A DNA stretch of 7,084 nucleotides from DASQTB01 sp035642095. GTDB lineage: Bacteria; Actinomycetota; UBA4738; CALAEC01. A program made the position numbers and the translations under genes. Below, one piece after another: positions 5,442 through 7,084 of the stretch. The stretch covers positions 1 through 7,084 of the forward strand of contig DASQTB010000127.1 of NCBI GenBank assembly GCA_035642095.1, given 5' to 3'. Numbering within the stretch: the stretch's first letter is position 1; every line of letters begins with the position of its first letter. The notes beneath the pieces are model-generated. The model was not told the origin of the DNA. It did no database searches and worked only from the letters and a program-made list of their open reading frames with translations.

Positions 5442-5447
5442 GCCCGC

Positions 5448-5813
5448 CTAGCGTCCCAGCGCGGAGCGGACCTTGCTCAGCAGCTCGGCGAAGGCGAACG
5501 GCCGCCGCAGCTCCCCGTCCACCGGGTACAGACCGAGCTTTCCGGTCTCTCCCTGGGCGGCCATGAACACGATGACCTTGATGTGACCGATCTCCGGGTC
5601 CTCCCGCAGCTCCTTGAGCACCGCCCAGCCGTCCTTCCCGGGCAGCTCGGCATCGAGGAGCACCAGGTCGAACCCGGCACGGCGAAGCTTGGCCAGACCG
5701 TCGTCGGCGGTGGCCGCCTCGTCGACCTCGTAGCCCTCGAGCTGGAGCCGGAGGAGCGGCTGGCGCATGTGCTCCGGCCGGTGGTCGATCAGGAGGATGC
5801 GTGACTTCGCCAC
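5448..5813 (-). CDS. Stand-alone receiver-domain protein with atypical active site
   Basis: A 121-residue CheY-like receiver without an output domain. The fold pattern is complete: SRILLIDHRPEHMRQPLLRLQLEGYEV, FDLVLLDAELPGKDGW with phosphoacceptor D54, HIKVIVFMAAQ, and a C-terminal RRPFAFAELLSKVRSAL helix. Three signature positions differ from CheY. The acidic pair is D10-H11 instead of two acids, the switch Thr/Ser is M84, and the invariant Lys before Pro is R104. D54 survives, but phosphorylation-driven switching is doubtful, so it may be a pseudo-receiver. No histidine kinase is in the window. The GTG start has AAGGGG 5 bases upstream, overlapping the TAA of the NIL gene; the gap is 9 bases, so the two form an operon. 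Confidence 0.85.
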   Translation of the reverse strand: MAKSRILLIDHRPEHMRQPLLRLQLEGYEVDEAATADDGLAKLRRAGFDLVLLDAELPGKDGWAVLKELREDPEIGHIKVIVFMAAQGETGKLGLYPVDGELRRPFAFAELLSKVRSALGR

Positions 5814-5818
5814 GACGT

Positions 5819-5824
5819 CCCCTT
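5819..5824 (-). promoter_or_regulatory. Ribosome binding site of the receiver gene
   Basis: AAGGGG on the minus strand lies 5 bases before the GTG at 5813. Its first two bases belong to the TAA stop of the NIL gene, so the two genes are translated from one message. It confirms the start. Confidence 0.65.
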
Positions 5825-6056
5825 ACCCCGATTCGTCGATACGCTCGACCTGGACGTCCTGCTCGGCCAGCCACCGGACGGCCTCTTCGAGTCGCTCGTC
5901 CGGCCCCTCCAGCTCCAGGATGACCCAGGCGGTGCGTTCCTCGATGCTGGCCCGGCGGATGTTGGTGACCACGTCGAATCGGGTCCCCAGCGTATGGATG
6001 ACGGGTTCATCGGCGAGCCGCGCCGGAAGGGTGAGGTGGAACCGTCCCTTGGCCAC
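5823..6056 (-). CDS. Stand-alone NIL-domain protein
   Basis: A 77-residue protein that is almost entirely one NIL domain, the ferredoxin-like alpha/beta module found at the C-terminus of MetN, where it binds methionine. Marks are RFHLTLPARLADEPVIHTLGTRFDVVTNIRRASIEE (residues 5-40), WVILELEGPDERLEEAVRWL (44-63) and a final strand VQVERI. Free-standing NIL proteins are common in actinobacteria and in ferredoxin fusions; here there is no Cys and no iron-sulfur motif. The role is probably sensing a small ligand such as a sulfur amino acid, but that is inferred from MetN only. The GTG start has no Shine-Dalgarno and lies exactly 7 bases after a strong TACAAT -10, so the mRNA is probably leaderless. 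The receiver gene follows after 9 bases. Confidence 0.85.
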   Translation of the reverse strand: MAKGRFHLTLPARLADEPVIHTLGTRFDVVTNIRRASIEERTAWVILELEGPDERLEEAVRWLAEQDVQVERIDESG

Positions 6057-6062
6057 GACCGG

Positions 6063-6068
6063 ATTGTA
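6063..6068 (-). promoter_or_regulatory. Leaderless promoter of the NIL-receiver operon
   Basis: TACAAT on the minus strand is a near-consensus -10. Its last base is 7 bases before the G of the GTG at 6056. No -35 match is visible; at the usual spacing it would fall at 6086-6091, inside the loop side of the groL hairpin. Confidence 0.65.
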
Positions 6069-6075
6069 GTGAGTG

Positions 6076-6107
6076 GAAGGGCCGGGCCCGAGGGGGCCCG
6101 GCCCTTC
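6076..6107 (-). terminator. Terminator-like hairpin after groL
   Basis: GAAGGGCCGGGCCC (6076-6089) pairs perfectly with GGGCCCGGCCCTTC (6094-6107): a 14-bp stem with a 4-base loop. It starts 21 bases after the groL stop. There is no T-run, as is common for actinobacterial terminators. A smaller 5-bp hairpin, TCTGG-ACAG-CCAGA, lies at 6113-6126 between it and the stop codon. Confidence 0.75.
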
Positions 6108-6128
6108 GTGTGTCTGGACAGCCAGAGC

Positions 6129-7084
<956 letters not shown>

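Noticed and set aside
4975..5874. Long minus-strand open frame across the M28 end, the 64-residue gene and the receiver gene
   Set aside because: It crosses three better-supported genes, and its translation is Gly/Arg/Ala-rich with no recognisable domain.

Overview
The window is very GC-rich, densely packed DNA. It has many GTG starts, gene overlaps of a few bases and several apparently leaderless promoters. These traits, plus a GroEL ending in a PGGGDMDF tail and a small WRYLDEEG-type protein of a kind I associate with high-GC Gram-positives, suggest an actinobacterium, possibly an uncultured deep-branching lineage. That assignment is inference. There is no sign of mobile elements, CRISPR arrays, tRNA or rRNA. 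No stretch over 300 bases lacks a gene. Bases 1-111 hold nothing I can name.

Layout. (1) 112-1351, plus strand: a tight three-gene operon of DoxX-type membrane protein, HxlR-family regulator and VOC/glyoxalase-fold protein. It is preceded by two palindromes that straddle a promoter. The content recalls the Bacillus catDE/mhqOP thiol- and quinone-stress loci. (2) 1372-3079, minus strand: a secreted CAP-domain protein, then a thioredoxin-TPR protein of the CnoX/YbbN type, then a YjbQ-family protein whose start overlaps the cnoX-like stop by one base. (3) 3080-3235: a divergent intergenic region with a large nested inverted repeat and a leaderless-type promoter for galT. (4) 3236-5148, plus strand: a GalT-type uridylyltransferase with complete metal and catalytic residues, then a secreted M28 metallopeptidase. 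(5) 5145-6056, minus strand: a 64-residue conserved-looking hypothetical, a receiver-domain protein lacking several signature residues, and a stand-alone NIL-domain protein; the last two form an operon. (6) 6076-7084, minus strand: a strong terminator-like hairpin and the C-terminal ~60% of GroEL, which runs off the right edge.

How the genes may connect. The first operon looks like an autoregulated response to reactive electrophiles. The cnoX-like gene and groL lie about 3.6 kb apart. CnoX is known in E. coli as a GroEL-associated redox chaperone, and this homologue keeps both a CXXC active site and a C-terminal tail like that of E. coli YbbN, so a functional pairing is plausible. The NIL and receiver genes form a small unit whose function is unknown. 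No gene here is wholly without family resemblance except the 64-residue protein, and I do not see a clearly new multi-gene system. The most unusual elements are the degenerate receiver paired with a NIL protein, the DoxX-HxlR-VOC module with its double operator, and the repeated leaderless promoter geometry.
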